From the NCBI RefSeq assembly GCF_947498175.1, contig NZ_CANMJB010000003.1, forward strand, positions 372,001 to 436,000: a stretch of DNA of 64,000 bases, read 5' to 3'. The translations under genes were made by a program, and so were the position numbers. Numbering within the stretch: position 1 is the first letter of the stretch; every line of letters begins with the position of its first letter. Origin of the DNA: an uncultured Algimonas sp. Its GTDB lineage: Bacteria; Pseudomonadota; Alphaproteobacteria; Caulobacterales; Maricaulaceae. The notes below the pieces were generated by a model, which worked only from the letters and a program-made list of their open reading frames with translations, was not told the DNA's origin and ran no database searches. Below, piece after piece: positions 44,057 to 53,828 of the stretch.

Positions 44057-45457
44057 TCAGTCTGCAGCGCGCGCCAGCCCCAGAATGAAAGTCGTGCCGT
44101 CCGGCCCGGTCTCCAGCAGTTCCAGCGATCCGCCCATTCCTTCGGCCAGTTCCTTGGAAATCGACAGGCCGAGCCCGGTGCTGCCTTCGCTGGTGCCGCG
44201 GGTGAACGGCAGGAACAACCGGTCCTCGACCGATTCCGGCAGGCCGGGACCGTTGTCGGAAATGCGGGTGATGACCGTATCCGCGACCAGGTCGGCGGAC
44301 ACATCGATGGCGGGTTTGTCCCGTCCGCTCATGGCTTGCGCGGCATTGCGCAGCAGATTGCTCAGGATGCGGTGCAGCTGCTCCGGGTCGGCCGTCACGC
44401 GCACATCGCGCCCGATCCGGTTGGCGATCCAGACTCTGGGAAAGGCGGTGCGCATATCCATCTGCACGTCGGCGACGATGCGGCCCAACTGGACGGTCTC
44501 GAAGACCGGCTCCGGCTCGCGGGCGCTGGAATATTCCAGCACCTCGTCCGTCAGCCCGACGCCGCGTTCGACCGTGCGGGCCAGACGTTCACCCATCTCC
44601 GCCAGCGCCGGATCGGGATTGGCGGACAGGCGGTCGGCCATCAGCAGGGCGGTGGACAGCACGTTGCGCAGATCGTGGTTGATCTTGGTCACCGACAGGC
44701 CGAGCGAGGCGAGCCGTTCGCGCTGGCGGAAGGCAGACCGCAGCGACTGCTTCATGGCGTGGAATTCGCGCTGCAACTGGCCGATCTCGTCGCGCCGCTC
44801 GGATGCTGGTGCAAAGCGCCGCCGCCGCTCCGGCGCTTCGCGGAAAGCGGTCATGTCGTCGGCGAGTTTCTGGACGGGCCGCACGATCAGGCGCAGCATG
44901 GACAGATAGATCAACGCGCCGACGAACGCCGCGATCAGGATGCTCAGCAGCAATATCCGTCCGGCATAGGCGCGCAGTTCCGCCCCGATCGCCGCGCAGG
45001 GCACCAGCAATTCCAGCCGATCCTGCCCGGCGATGGGCGAGGGAGCGATCAGCCGTAGGTACCCATCGCCGCGGGCGAAGAAATCCATGCCGGTGGCGAC
45101 GAAGTCGGGGAAACGCGTATCCGTGCGCAGATCCTCGACCGCGACGATGTCGGCCAGGGGCGGCTCGCCCAGGATCAGGAAGGTCTGTCCGTCCTGGAAG
45201 GCGGCAAGCAGCCGCGCATCGGTTTGCTTCATGAATTGGCGGGCCAGCATGTCGGAAGCTTCGCGCGAATGCTGCCCGGCCTGCTCGCTCATCAGCGCTT
45301 CGGCGACCAGCCCGGCCGACTTGGCGCGCATTTCCAGCCCCTCCTGGCGGAAATAGGCGATGGACGGCAGGAACAGCAGCATTTCCGCCGCCAGCACGAA
45401 GCCGACGGTCAGCAGCAGCAATCGGGCCGACAGGGATCGGGACAGGAAGCGGTGCAC
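44057..45457 (-). CDS. Sensor histidine kinase with HAMP domain
   Basis: Two TM helices, HAMP, H-box VTKINHDLRNVLS, N-box NLLRNAAQAM, G-box DNGPGLPESV / GSTGLGLSISKELAEGMGG. Confidence 0.88.
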   Translation of the reverse strand: MHRFLSRSLSARLLLLTVGFVLAAEMLLFLPSIAYFRQEGLEMRAKSAGLVAEALMSEQAGQHSREASDMLARQFMKQTDARLLAAFQDGQTFLILGEPPLADIVAVEDLRTDTRFPDFVATGMDFFARGDGYLRLIAPSPIAGQDRLELLVPCAAIGAELRAYAGRILLLSILIAAFVGALIYLSMLRLIVRPVQKLADDMTAFREAPERRRRFAPASERRDEIGQLQREFHAMKQSLRSAFRQRERLASLGLSVTKINHDLRNVLSTALLMADRLSANPDPALAEMGERLARTVERGVGLTDEVLEYSSAREPEPVFETVQLGRIVADVQMDMRTAFPRVWIANRIGRDVRVTADPEQLHRILSNLLRNAAQAMSGRDKPAIDVSADLVADTVITRISDNGPGLPESVEDRLFLPFTRGTSEGSTGLGLSISKELAEGMGGSLELLETGPDGTTFILGLARAAD

Positions 45458-45475
45458 TCGCGACCGATGAAAGAA

Positions 45476-45505
45476 AAAGGCGCGTCCGGCAAGACGCGCC
45501 CCAAA
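45476..45505 (-). terminator. Rho-independent terminator downstream of gcrA
   Basis: Minus strand GGCGCGTC-TTGCCG-GACGCGCC-TTTTTC. Confidence 0.8.
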
Positions 45506-45526
45506 AATCGTGATGTGCGACCGATC

Positions 45527-46066
45527 CTAGCGCAAGCGCTTGCGCGACGTGGGAGCCGGTCCGATGCTGATCATCTTGCCGGAACTGTTGCGGCGGCGCG
45601 ACGGCTGGTAGGCGACCATGGAATGCGCCGTGCAATAGGGTTCGTCCGGATCGGTCTTGCGGCCGCAGAAACGGAATTCGTTCCCGCCCGGATCGCCGAT
45701 CGGCCATTTGCACATGTGATCGGTCAGGGTCAGGATGGTGGCGTAGTTGCCGTCCTTCAGGGGCTTGGCATCGAGCGGCGCCTGCGTCGGCACGGGCAAT
45801 TGCGCCGGAACGGCCTTGGGCTTGGCCGCGGCCGCCGGCTTGGCTTTCGCGGCGGGTTTGGGTTTGGCCGCCATGCGCGCCGCCTTGTCCTTGGCGGCCG
45901 GCTTGGGACGGCTGGGCTTGGCGCGTCCGGACAGGCCGAGGCGGTGGACCTTGCCGATCACCGCATTGCGTGTCACCCCGCCGAGTTGCTTGGCGATCTG
46001 GGAGGCGGACAGGCCGTCCGCCCAGAGTTTGCTTAAGGTTGCGACGCGGTCTTCGGTCCAAGCCAT
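45527..46066 (-). CDS. gcrA: GcrA-family cell-cycle regulator
   Basis: MAWTEDRVATLSKLWADGLSASQIAKQLGGVTRNAVIGKVHRLGLSGR...CKWPIGDPGGNEFRFCGRKTDPDEPYCTAHSMVAYQP. Confidence 0.95.
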   Translation of the reverse strand: MAWTEDRVATLSKLWADGLSASQIAKQLGGVTRNAVIGKVHRLGLSGRAKPSRPKPAAKDKAARMAAKPKPAAKAKPAAAAKPKAVPAQLPVPTQAPLDAKPLKDGNYATILTLTDHMCKWPIGDPGGNEFRFCGRKTDPDEPYCTAHSMVAYQPSRRRNSSGKMISIGPAPTSRKRLR

Positions 46067-46178
46067 GGACGATCTCCTATCGGCGGGCGCGGACCGGGAG
46101 CCCGCACACCATATATTGTTTTCCCTGACGAAAATCTTGTAGCAAGCGAGCGGCGAGCCACAAAATATGGGTGGCTGC

Positions 46179-46249
46179 CTATCCACAGCAATCAAGATAT
46201 TGTGGCATCTTCATCCACAGGCCGTCGCCTGATTGAATCCGCGAGAGTC
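46179..46249. promoter_or_regulatory. Two DnaA-box-like sites and two GANTC sites upstream of gcrA
   Basis: CTATCCACA (46179-46187), TCATCCACA (46211-46219); GAATC (46235-46239), GAGTC (46245-46249). Confidence 0.5.
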
Positions 46250-46322
46250 CCCGAAGTTCCATAGCGCTTTCAGGCGGGATGCGGTGTTGCACAGTCCTCC
46301 GGCGCGGGACTATGGCGGGACC

Positions 46323-47162
46323 ATGTCCCACATCCCGAAATCAACCCTCGTCGCGCAGGCTCCCGAAATGGCCGCGCGCTCTCCCGAAATACGGTCTCTG
46401 GGCCCCGTCAACTGGATGGGCCTGGCGACGCTCTATAAGAAGGAGGTCAAGCGCTTCATGCGGGTCGCGCCGCAGACCCTGCTCGCGCCGATCATCTCCA
46501 ACCTGCTCTACATGACGGTCTTCGTGCTCGCCTTCGCCGCGCTCCGGCCCGACCCGTCGGCGTTCATGGCGTTTCTCGCGCCCGGTCTCGTCATGCTGGG
46601 CATTCTGAACAATGCGGCCGCGAACAGCAGTTCCTCGATCATGACCGGAAAGATGATGGGATCGATCACCGACGTGCTGATGCCGCCTTTGTCGCACACG
46701 GAACTGGCGCTGGGCTGGATCGGCGGGGCAGCCACGCGCGGCGTGCTCGTCGCCATCGTCACGGCCATCGCCCTGTCGTTCTTCACGCCCCTCATCCCGA
46801 TGCATCTTTGGGCGGTGCTTTATTTCGGGCTTTCCGCCTCGGTCATGATGGCGATGATCGGCGTGCTGTCGGGCATCTGGGCGGAGAAGTTCGACCAACT
46901 CGCCGTGGTCAACCAGTTCATCATCCTGCCGCTCTCCTTCCTGTCGGGCACCTTCTACCGCATCGACGTCCTGCCGCCGATCTTCCAGACGCTGATCCAG
47001 GGCAACCCGCTCTTCTACCTGATCGACGGCTTCCGCTACGGATTCACGGGCGAAACCGACGCCAATCTCCTGTTCGGGGTTGTATTCATCGCCGCCTTGA
47101 ATATCGCTCTCTTCCTGGCCGTCTGGTTGGTGCTGCGCGCAGGCTGGCGGATCAAAAGCTAA
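46323..47162 (+). CDS. ABC-2 type transporter permease
   Basis: FAALRPDPSAFMAFLAPGLVMLGILNNAAANSSSSIMTGKMMGSI; multiple TM; FRYGFTG. Confidence 0.9.
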   Translation: MSHIPKSTLVAQAPEMAARSPEIRSLGPVNWMGLATLYKKEVKRFMRVAPQTLLAPIISNLLYMTVFVLAFAALRPDPSAFMAFLAPGLVMLGILNNAAANSSSSIMTGKMMGSITDVLMPPLSHTELALGWIGGAATRGVLVAIVTAIALSFFTPLIPMHLWAVLYFGLSASVMMAMIGVLSGIWAEKFDQLAVVNQFIILPLSFLSGTFYRIDVLPPIFQTLIQGNPLFYLIDGFRYGFTGETDANLLFGVVFIAALNIALFLAVWLVLRAGWRIKS

Positions 47163-47194
47163 GGCCCCCCGGAATGCGGGGAATGGAGTGAACC

Positions 47195-48391
47195 ATGGCC
47201 GAGGGAAACCACCTCTTTGACTGTTACAATCCGCCGAACATCGTGTTCGAACGCGGGGAAGGCGCCTATCTCTGGACGGACCAGGGCGAGCGCTATCTCG
47301 ACTTCATCGCCGGCATCGCGGTCAATTCGCTCGGCCACGCGCCTGCCGACGTGGCCGAGGCCGTCACCGCGCAGATGGGCAAGGTCTGGCATCTGTCCAA
47401 CATGTTCAAGGTGCCGGGCCAGATCGAACTGTCGCGCCGTTATTGCGACGACTTGCCTTGGGCCGACAAGGTGTTCTTCCAGAACTCCGGCACGGAATCC
47501 CTCGAACTCGCCATGAAGACGGCGCGTCGCTATCAGTACGGCGAAGGGCGCCCGGAGAAGTACGACATCATCGGTTTCGGCGGTGCCTTTCACGGACGCA
47601 CCTTCGCCGCCGTCAATGCGGCCGGGAATCCGAAATATCTGGAAGGCTTCGGGCCGAGGCTGCCTGGCTTCGTCAATCTGCCCTTCGGCGATCATGATGC
47701 GTTGAAGGATGCGGTCGGCGAGACGACGGCCGCCGTCTTGGTCGAGCCGGTCCAGGGCGAAGGCGGCGTGCGGGCGCTTCCGCCCGAATGCCTGCGGGGG
47801 CTGCGGGAGCTGTGCGATGAACACGGCGCCCTGCTGATCTATGACGAAGTGCAGTGCGGTGCGGCCCGGACCGGCCGGCTCTGGGCGCATCAGTGGGTCG
47901 ACGGCGGCCATCCCGACATCATGGCGGTCGCCAAGGGCGTCGGCGGGGGCTTCCCGCTCGGCGCGGTCATCGCCAGCGCCGAGGCCGCCAAGCACATGGT
48001 GCCCGGCACGCACGGCACGACCTATGGCGGCAATCCGCTGGCCATGGCGGCGGGCATCGCCGTGCATGAGCGCATCAGCGACCCGGCCTTCCTCGAAAAC
48101 GTCCGCGACGTCTCCAACGCCTTCCGCCAATCGCTCGAAGGCCTGAGAGACGAATTCCCCGACCTGATCGCCGAAGTGCGCGGCAAGGGCCTGCTGATCG
48201 GCCTGAAAATGGCCGTCGAAGGCGATCACCTCAAGGCCAAGACGCGCCTGCTCGACCACAAGATGATGGTCGGAACCGCCGGCGACAACGTGCTGCGCAT
48301 GGCCCCACCCTTGATCATCGGCGAAACCGAAGTGCGAGAAGCGATGGAGACGCTCCGCACCGTGCTGTCGGAGATGCGTCCCCACCTCTAA
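47195..48391 (+). CDS. argD: Acetylornithine aminotransferase
   Basis: FFQNSGTESLELAMKTARRYQY; LLIYDEVQCGAARTGRLWAHQ; TYGGNPLAMAAG. Confidence 0.92.
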   Translation: MAEGNHLFDCYNPPNIVFERGEGAYLWTDQGERYLDFIAGIAVNSLGHAPADVAEAVTAQMGKVWHLSNMFKVPGQIELSRRYCDDLPWADKVFFQNSGTESLELAMKTARRYQYGEGRPEKYDIIGFGGAFHGRTFAAVNAAGNPKYLEGFGPRLPGFVNLPFGDHDALKDAVGETTAAVLVEPVQGEGGVRALPPECLRGLRELCDEHGALLIYDEVQCGAARTGRLWAHQWVDGGHPDIMAVAKGVGGGFPLGAVIASAEAAKHMVPGTHGTTYGGNPLAMAAGIAVHERISDPAFLENVRDVSNAFRQSLEGLRDEFPDLIAEVRGKGLLIGLKMAVEGDHLKAKTRLLDHKMMVGTAGDNVLRMAPPLIIGETEVREAMETLRTVLSEMRPHL

Positions 48392-48544
48392 CCTGGCCCC
48401 ACAGGTTTGCGTCCCGCGTGCGGATCTAAGATTGCCACCGGCAATCGTCGCAAACCTTGTTCCGCAGGAACACGCGTCCCAAAGGACGCGAAGGGAACGC
48501 CGCCCCGCAAGCCCGGACGGCGCCCTGTCGGCCTGCCTCTCCTC

Positions 48545-48565
48545 ATCCCGGGCTCGACCCGGGAT
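48545..48565. repeat. Dispersed palindromic repeat ATCCCGGG-CTCGA-CCCGGGAT
   Basis: 8-bp perfect arms; translation gives repeat-derived strings (HPGLDPGS / IPGSTRDPS). Confidence 0.6.
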
Positions 48566-48833
48566 CCATCTCCCAACGGTTCCGCCCAGCCCAGCCGTCC
48601 CGTGATGGACCCCACGGGACCGCGCCATCGTGCCCCTGCCCGGGGGTGAAACTATGAAGGTAGCTAAGGCAAGACCAGGAAGGCCTCGCACGGGTTTCGG
48701 GCATGTCTGTTTCGGACTCCTTTAGAATGCATTCCTTGTCCATCTGGAACGTCCGGCCCTTTCAGTCGCTTGCAAAAACGCAAACCGATCCTCGTTCGGA
48801 TCACGGCGCTGACGACCGGTGCGCCGGCCGGAC

Positions 48834-48901
48834 GCGCGGGCTTCGCCCTTGCGTGAAACGGTAACCTCTCTTTCGGTGCCTCGCGGGACCGAAGCCCGCG
48901 C
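48834..48901. repeat. 12-bp inverted repeat in the argD-kdsD intergenic region
   Basis: GCGCGGGCTTCG (48834-48845) and CGAAGCCCGCGC (48890-48901). Confidence 0.65.
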
Positions 48902-49121
48902 CTCGTGCCACTGCCCAACGGAGCCAAGGCACAGACTGCACTCTCCGCCGGATCAGGACATCCGGTTATACGAAGAAGCGCGCGCGAAGATCAACGTTCC
49001 CTCACCCGACCGTGCCAGCCGGACCAGAACGCAGAACGTGGGACCTCTTACGGACACGAACCGGCTTTACGCCCCATCGGGTGCGGGCTAGGTCCGGAGC
49101 CATGCCGACCGGACCCGCTTC

Positions 49122-50096
49122 ATGACTTCCGCGCCCGACACGTTGGACCTCGCACGAGGGGCGGTCGCGATCGAGCGCGACGGGCTGGACGCGCTGGTCG
49201 GTGCGCTGACGCCCGGCACGCCGCTGGGCGAGGCGGTTCTGGCGACGGTCGCGGCGATCCGCACCGCGCCGGGCCGGGTCGTCGTGTCGGGCATGGGCAA
49301 GTCCGGCCATGTCGCGCGCAAGATCGCCGCGACCTTGGCCAGCACGGGCACGCGCGCCAGCTTCGTCCATCCGGCCGAAGCCAGTCACGGCGATCTGGGC
49401 ATGATCGACCGCGACGATCTGGTGCTGGCCCTGTCCAATTCGGGCGAGACGCGCGAGCTCTCCGACATGGTCAACTATTGCGCCCGCTTCGACATCCCGC
49501 TGGTCGCGATGACCTCGGTCGCGGGCAGCACTCTGGGGCGCGCGGCCGATCATTTGCTGCTGCTGCCCAATGCGGCCGAGGCCTGCGCGGTCACGCGCGC
49601 GCCGACGACCTCGACGACGCTGATGATGGCGCTGGGCGACGCGCTGGCCGTGGCGCTGCTGCGCGGACGCGGCTTCGGGCCGGACGATTTCCGCACCTAC
49701 CATCCGGGCGGCAAGCTGGGCGCGGCGTTCCGGCGGGTCGGGGACGTGATGCGCGACGGGCCGATGCCGCTGACCGGCCCGGACACGCCGATCGACGATC
49801 TGGTCGCCCTCATCACGCAAGGCGGGGCGGGCACGGCCGGGATCGTGGAGGACGGACGCTTGGTGGGCGTGGTCACGGACGGCGATCTGCGCCGCAATTT
49901 CGGCCGCGACATGACGGACTTGCGCGCGTCCGACATCATGACGCCGGGGCCGGTGACGGTGGAGCCCGACACGCTGGCCGCCGACGCGCTCGGCCTGCTC
50001 AACCGCAAGCAGATCCAGGCACTATTCGTGGTGCGGGACGGCGCGCCGGTCGGGTTGCTGCACGTCCACGACTTCCTCGGAGAGGGGGTCGTCTAG
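49122..50096 (+). CDS. kdsD: D-arabinose-5-phosphate isomerase (KpsF/GutQ family, SIS + CBS)
   Basis: VVVSGMGKSGHVARKIAATLASTGTRASFVHPAEASHGDLGMI; STTLMMALGDALAVALL; CBS pair. Confidence 0.92.
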   Translation: MTSAPDTLDLARGAVAIERDGLDALVGALTPGTPLGEAVLATVAAIRTAPGRVVVSGMGKSGHVARKIAATLASTGTRASFVHPAEASHGDLGMIDRDDLVLALSNSGETRELSDMVNYCARFDIPLVAMTSVAGSTLGRAADHLLLLPNAAEACAVTRAPTTSTTLMMALGDALAVALLRGRGFGPDDFRTYHPGGKLGAAFRRVGDVMRDGPMPLTGPDTPIDDLVALITQGGAGTAGIVEDGRLVGVVTDGDLRRNFGRDMTDLRASDIMTPGPVTVEPDTLAADALGLLNRKQIQALFVVRDGAPVGLLHVHDFLGEGVV

Positions 50097-50671
50097 GGCC
50101 TGATGTTCCACTCCGTCACGCGCCAGTGATCCGGAGTCTCGTCGATGATGCCGTAAGCGCCGGTCTTGAGCTTGCGTTCCGCCCCGTCATGGCGGGCGAC
50201 GTCGAGCGCGAAGCGGGCGATGCCGTTGCTGGTCACGATCAGCGTCCGGCCGACGGATTGGGCGAGCAGATCGGCCCAGTCGGTGCGGATCGTTTCCGGA
50301 TCGACCAGCCAGTCGCGCGGCGGCACGGCGTTCTCGTCCCAGCGGGCGATGGCGTCCGCGCCGAGACGGGCGATCACGGCGGCTTCCGGCTGGCCCTCGT
50401 CCGGGCCGTAGTCGATTTCCAGCAACCGGTCGTCGAAGAGGATGTCAGGCCCGGTCATTTCCGCCGCGATGAGTTGCGCGGTCTGGCGGGTCCGCCGCAA
50501 AGGCGAGCTGACGATGCGGTCGAACGCCGTGCCGGTGAAATGCGCGGCCAGCGCGGCGGCCTGTGTCCGGCCCGAAGAGGATAGCGGCAGATCCGTGCCG
50601 CGCCCGACGCGGCGCACGGTCTCGCCCGGATCGAATGTGTTGCCGTGTCGGACGATGACGATCTGCCTCAT
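50093..50671 (-). CDS. Histidine phosphatase family protein
   Basis: IVIVRHGNTFDPGE; SSPLRRTRQTAQLI. Confidence 0.88.
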   Translation of the reverse strand: MRQIVIVRHGNTFDPGETVRRVGRGTDLPLSSSGRTQAAALAAHFTGTAFDRIVSSPLRRTRQTAQLIAAEMTGPDILFDDRLLEIDYGPDEGQPEAAVIARLGADAIARWDENAVPPRDWLVDPETIRTDWADLLAQSVGRTLIVTSNGIARFALDVARHDGAERKLKTGAYGIIDETPDHWRVTEWNIRP

Positions 50672-51444
50672 CGGCTTAGCTCCGCCAGCCTGGCTTCGGC
50701 GCGGGCCAGGTCTTCGGGCGTGTCGATCCCGGCCTGGCTCATCGGATGGGCCGCGACGCGCGCGCAGGTGATGCTCAGACCCGCTTCCAGCGCGCGCAGC
50801 TGCTCCAGCCCCTCGATCCGTTCATAGGGCGAGGGCGGCAGGGCGACAAAGTCTGCGAGCGCTGCGCGGCGATAAGCGTAGAGGCCGACATGCTGCAGCA
50901 CGGGCGACATGTCGGTTTCGGACCGGGCTTTCTTGCGGATGGCCGGAATGACCGCCTTGGAGAACCAGAGGGCGCGCCCGTCCGTTCCGACGATCGCCGT
51001 CGTGCCGGAAAACGGCGTGGTGCGCTTGGCCACGCGCAGTTCGTCCAACGCGGTCCAGGACAGCGGGACGACGGGCGTGGCGATGTCGGCGTCCGGGTCG
51101 GCGGCCAGCGCGTCGAGGCAAGCTCGGACGTAGTCCGGCGGAGTGAACGGCGCATCGCCTTGCAAATTGACGACGATGTCCGCGTCCGGCGCGAACAGGT
51201 CGGCCGCCGCCTTCGCCCGGTCCGATCCGCTCGGCAGGTCCGGGTCGGTCATGATGACGGGCAGGCCCTCGGCGTCGCAGAACTCCGCGATGCGAACGTC
51301 GTCCGTCGCCACGACATAGTCGCCGATCTGCGCGGCGACGGACGCCGTGCGCGCCAACATCGCCACCCCGCCGATCTCGGCCAGCGGCTTGCCGGGAAAG
51401 CGGGTGGAGGCGTAACGCGCAGGGATCACGATGAGGGCGGTCAT
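50668..51444 (-). CDS. kdsB: 3-deoxy-manno-octulosonate cytidylyltransferase
   Basis: VIPARYASTRFPGKPLAEIGGVAML; VNLQGDAPF; HVGLYAYRRAAL. Confidence 0.92.
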   Translation of the reverse strand: MTALIVIPARYASTRFPGKPLAEIGGVAMLARTASVAAQIGDYVVATDDVRIAEFCDAEGLPVIMTDPDLPSGSDRAKAAADLFAPDADIVVNLQGDAPFTPPDYVRACLDALAADPDADIATPVVPLSWTALDELRVAKRTTPFSGTTAIVGTDGRALWFSKAVIPAIRKKARSETDMSPVLQHVGLYAYRRAALADFVALPPSPYERIEGLEQLRALEAGLSITCARVAAHPMSQAGIDTPEDLARAEARLAELSR

Positions 51445-52511
51445 GAGGCGGCGTATACAGGCGCATTGAGCGCACGGAACCGGGATTCGTAGCCGGGCAG
51501 ATGCAGCACGTCCACGCCGTGATTGCGCAGGAAGGCGAGGCCGGTCTGGCGGGTGAAGGTCTCGTCTTCGGCCACGGCGTAGATGAGGCGGCGAAGGCCG
51601 GATGCGACCAGGCGTTCCGCGCAGCCGGTCGGCTTGGAGGCGCGGGTCAGGCAGGGTTCCAGCGTGCAGATGACGGTATGAGCAGAGCCGTCTAGCTTGG
51701 ATAGCAGCGCTTCCTCGGCATGGTCCGTGGGCCCGGTTTCGCGGCTATAGCCGGTCGCGAGGACAGACAGGTCCTCGCTGCAGGCCACGGCCCCGACGGC
51801 GAAGGCGGTGGCGCTGGGCGGGCATTGGGCGGACAGGTCGAACGCCCGCCCCATGAGGGGCCGGGCGCGCGACAATAGCAGATCGATATGGTGAACGGTC
51901 GTGTCGCCGAGCCGTTCGGTGCTGGCGATATGGAGCGGGGCGAGAAACGCGTCGAGATCGCCGAACAGGCGCGCGTGCCCAGCATCGCCGAATGCGCGCG
52001 GGCTGACCGCGAGGCGTAATCGGCGCGCGCGGGGCAGGGCGAGGCGGAGCATTTGCGCGCCGCCTTCGATCAATATGTCGGACAGACCGCGCGCGGTCGC
52101 GATCCCTAGAACGGCCTCGATCGGGTCGCCCATGAAATGTTCGACCGTGGCTTTCGCACGATCGGGGGGCGCGTGGGTCGGACTCGCGCTCAGCACGATC
52201 GTTTCTGCGGTCCCGGTGCGAAAGAAGGCGCGGTCATGCGGTATGTCGCCGGACCGGGTGATGACGACCTTGATTGGGTCGGGCGCGCGCCCTGCCGCGG
52301 CTCGCGCGGCAATGTGCGCCGCTCCGCGCGTGGCCAGCGAAGGATCGTCCCGGCGCAGCGTCTCCGCCCCGATCACGATCATGTCCATGCGGGCGCGCAA
52401 GGCCAGCACGGCATCGAGGTCTTCGGGCGAAGACAGCACGGCGCGCTGGGGCGACGTATCGTCGAGATAGCCGTCTGCGGAGACGGCGCAGGAGAGATGG
52501 AGCGTGGGCAC
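51441..52511 (-). CDS. RibD-like riboflavin biosynthesis protein with reversed domain order (reductase then deaminase)
   Basis: N-term VPTLHLSCAVSADGYLDD...DMIVIGAETLRRDDPSL (RibD_C); C-term TDHAEEALLSKLDGSAHTVICTLEPCLTRASKPTGCAERL (deaminase). GTG start at 52511 proposed. Confidence 0.8.
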   Translation of the reverse strand: MPTLHLSCAVSADGYLDDTSPQRAVLSSPEDLDAVLALRARMDMIVIGAETLRRDDPSLATRGAAHIAARAAAGRAPDPIKVVITRSGDIPHDRAFFRTGTAETIVLSASPTHAPPDRAKATVEHFMGDPIEAVLGIATARGLSDILIEGGAQMLRLALPRARRLRLAVSPRAFGDAGHARLFGDLDAFLAPLHIASTERLGDTTVHHIDLLLSRARPLMGRAFDLSAQCPPSATAFAVGAVACSEDLSVLATGYSRETGPTDHAEEALLSKLDGSAHTVICTLEPCLTRASKPTGCAERLVASGLRRLIYAVAEDETFTRQTGLAFLRNHGVDVLHLPGYESRFRALNAPVYAAS

Positions 52512-52585
52512 GGTCGGACTAGTAGCACCTACCGACGCGTTGTCCCCGGCATTTATTGCCGGGGACGAAAATGGGAGTGGACGAT

Positions 52586-53698
52586 CTAAAGAACGCTCTT
52601 CGCCGGGACCCAGTCCAGCCTTTGCGCTTCGGCGACGGCTTCGAGGGTCAGCCGGCCCTCGCAGACGTTCAGCCCGGCAAGCAGATGCGGATCCTCGCGC
52701 ATCGCATCCTTCCAGCCCAGCCGGGCGATGCGCTTGGCATGATGGATGGTCGCGGCGTTGAGCGCGTAGGTCGAGGTGCGCGGCACGGCGCCGGGCATGT
52801 TGGCGACGCAGTAATGCACGATGCCGTCCACGACGAAGATCGGGTCGGCATGGGTGGTCGGACGGGACGTTTCGAAACAACCGCCCTGGTCGATGGCGAC
52901 GTCGACCAGCACGGCGCCCTCCTTCATCCCGCCGAGCATGTCGCGCGTGACCAGCTTGGGAGCGGCAGCGCCGGGGATCAGCACGGCGCCGATGACCATG
53001 TCGGCTTCGGCCAAGCGGGCTTCCAGCACGGCCGGGGTGGAGCGTTCGATGTTGGCGCGTACGCCGAATTCGTAGGAGAGTTTCTCCATGACCGTGTTGG
53101 AGCGTTCGAGGATGGTCACGTCGGCTTGTATCCCGACCGCCATCAGCGCGGCATTGTAGCCCACATCGCCGCCGCCGATCACCAGAACCTTGCCGCTGTT
53201 CACGCCCGGCACGCCGCCCAGCAACACGCCGCGTCCGCCGTTTTCCTTCTGCAGCGCGTTCGCGCCGGCCTGGATCGACAGCCGCCCGGCGACCTGGCTC
53301 ATCGGCTTGAGCAGAGGCAAGCCGCCCCGGTCGGATGTGACGGTTTCGTAGGCGATGGCGACCGCGCCGCTCTCGATCAGTTCGCGCGTCTGATCGGGAT
53401 CGGGGGCGAGGTGGAGATAGGTGTAGAGAATCTGGCCGGGGCGCAGCATGGCGCGCTCCACCGCCTGCGGCTCCTTGACCTTGACGATCATCTCGCAGCC
53501 TTCGAACACGCTGGCGGCATCGGGTTTGATGGCCGCCCCGGCGGCTTCGTATTCGGCGTCGTCCGATCCGATGCCGGACCCGGCCTGGGTTTCGACCCAG
53601 ACGTCGTGGCCGTCGGCGACCAGCTCGGCCACTGACTCCGGCGTCAGGCCGACGCGGTATTCGTGGTTCTTGATTTCCTTGGGGACACCGATGCGCAT
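52586..53698 (-). CDS. ald: Alanine dehydrogenase
   Basis: [63 protein letters not shown]. Confidence 0.96.
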   Translation of the reverse strand: MRIGVPKEIKNHEYRVGLTPESVAELVADGHDVWVETQAGSGIGSDDAEYEAAGAAIKPDAASVFEGCEMIVKVKEPQAVERAMLRPGQILYTYLHLAPDPDQTRELIESGAVAIAYETVTSDRGGLPLLKPMSQVAGRLSIQAGANALQKENGGRGVLLGGVPGVNSGKVLVIGGGDVGYNAALMAVGIQADVTILERSNTVMEKLSYEFGVRANIERSTPAVLEARLAEADMVIGAVLIPGAAAPKLVTRDMLGGMKEGAVLVDVAIDQGGCFETSRPTTHADPIFVVDGIVHYCVANMPGAVPRTSTYALNAATIHHAKRIARLGWKDAMREDPHLLAGLNVCEGRLTLEAVAEAQRLDWVPAKSVL

Positions 53699-53828
53699 GG
53701 GGGTTCTCCGGCGAAGAGCGAATGGATTGGGCGCCTCATAGATAGCTCGTTCCTCGAAAAGTCACGAATTTTGCTTTTCCGCATCCGGTCTTGCGCGTTA
53801 ATGTCCGACGATATCGTTCAGCAACGGG

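Noticed and set aside
47159-48691. 510-aa minus-strand ORF opposite argD
   Set aside because: Shadow ORF extending into repeat DNA
48388-48743. Several ORFs of 60-80 aa after argD
   Set aside because: Overlap the ATCCCGGG..CCCGGGAT repeat; VIPGSTRDPS/HPGLDPGS-like strings are repeat artefacts
52556-53635. 359-aa + strand ORF opposite ald
   Set aside because: Shadow ORF; ald is unambiguous
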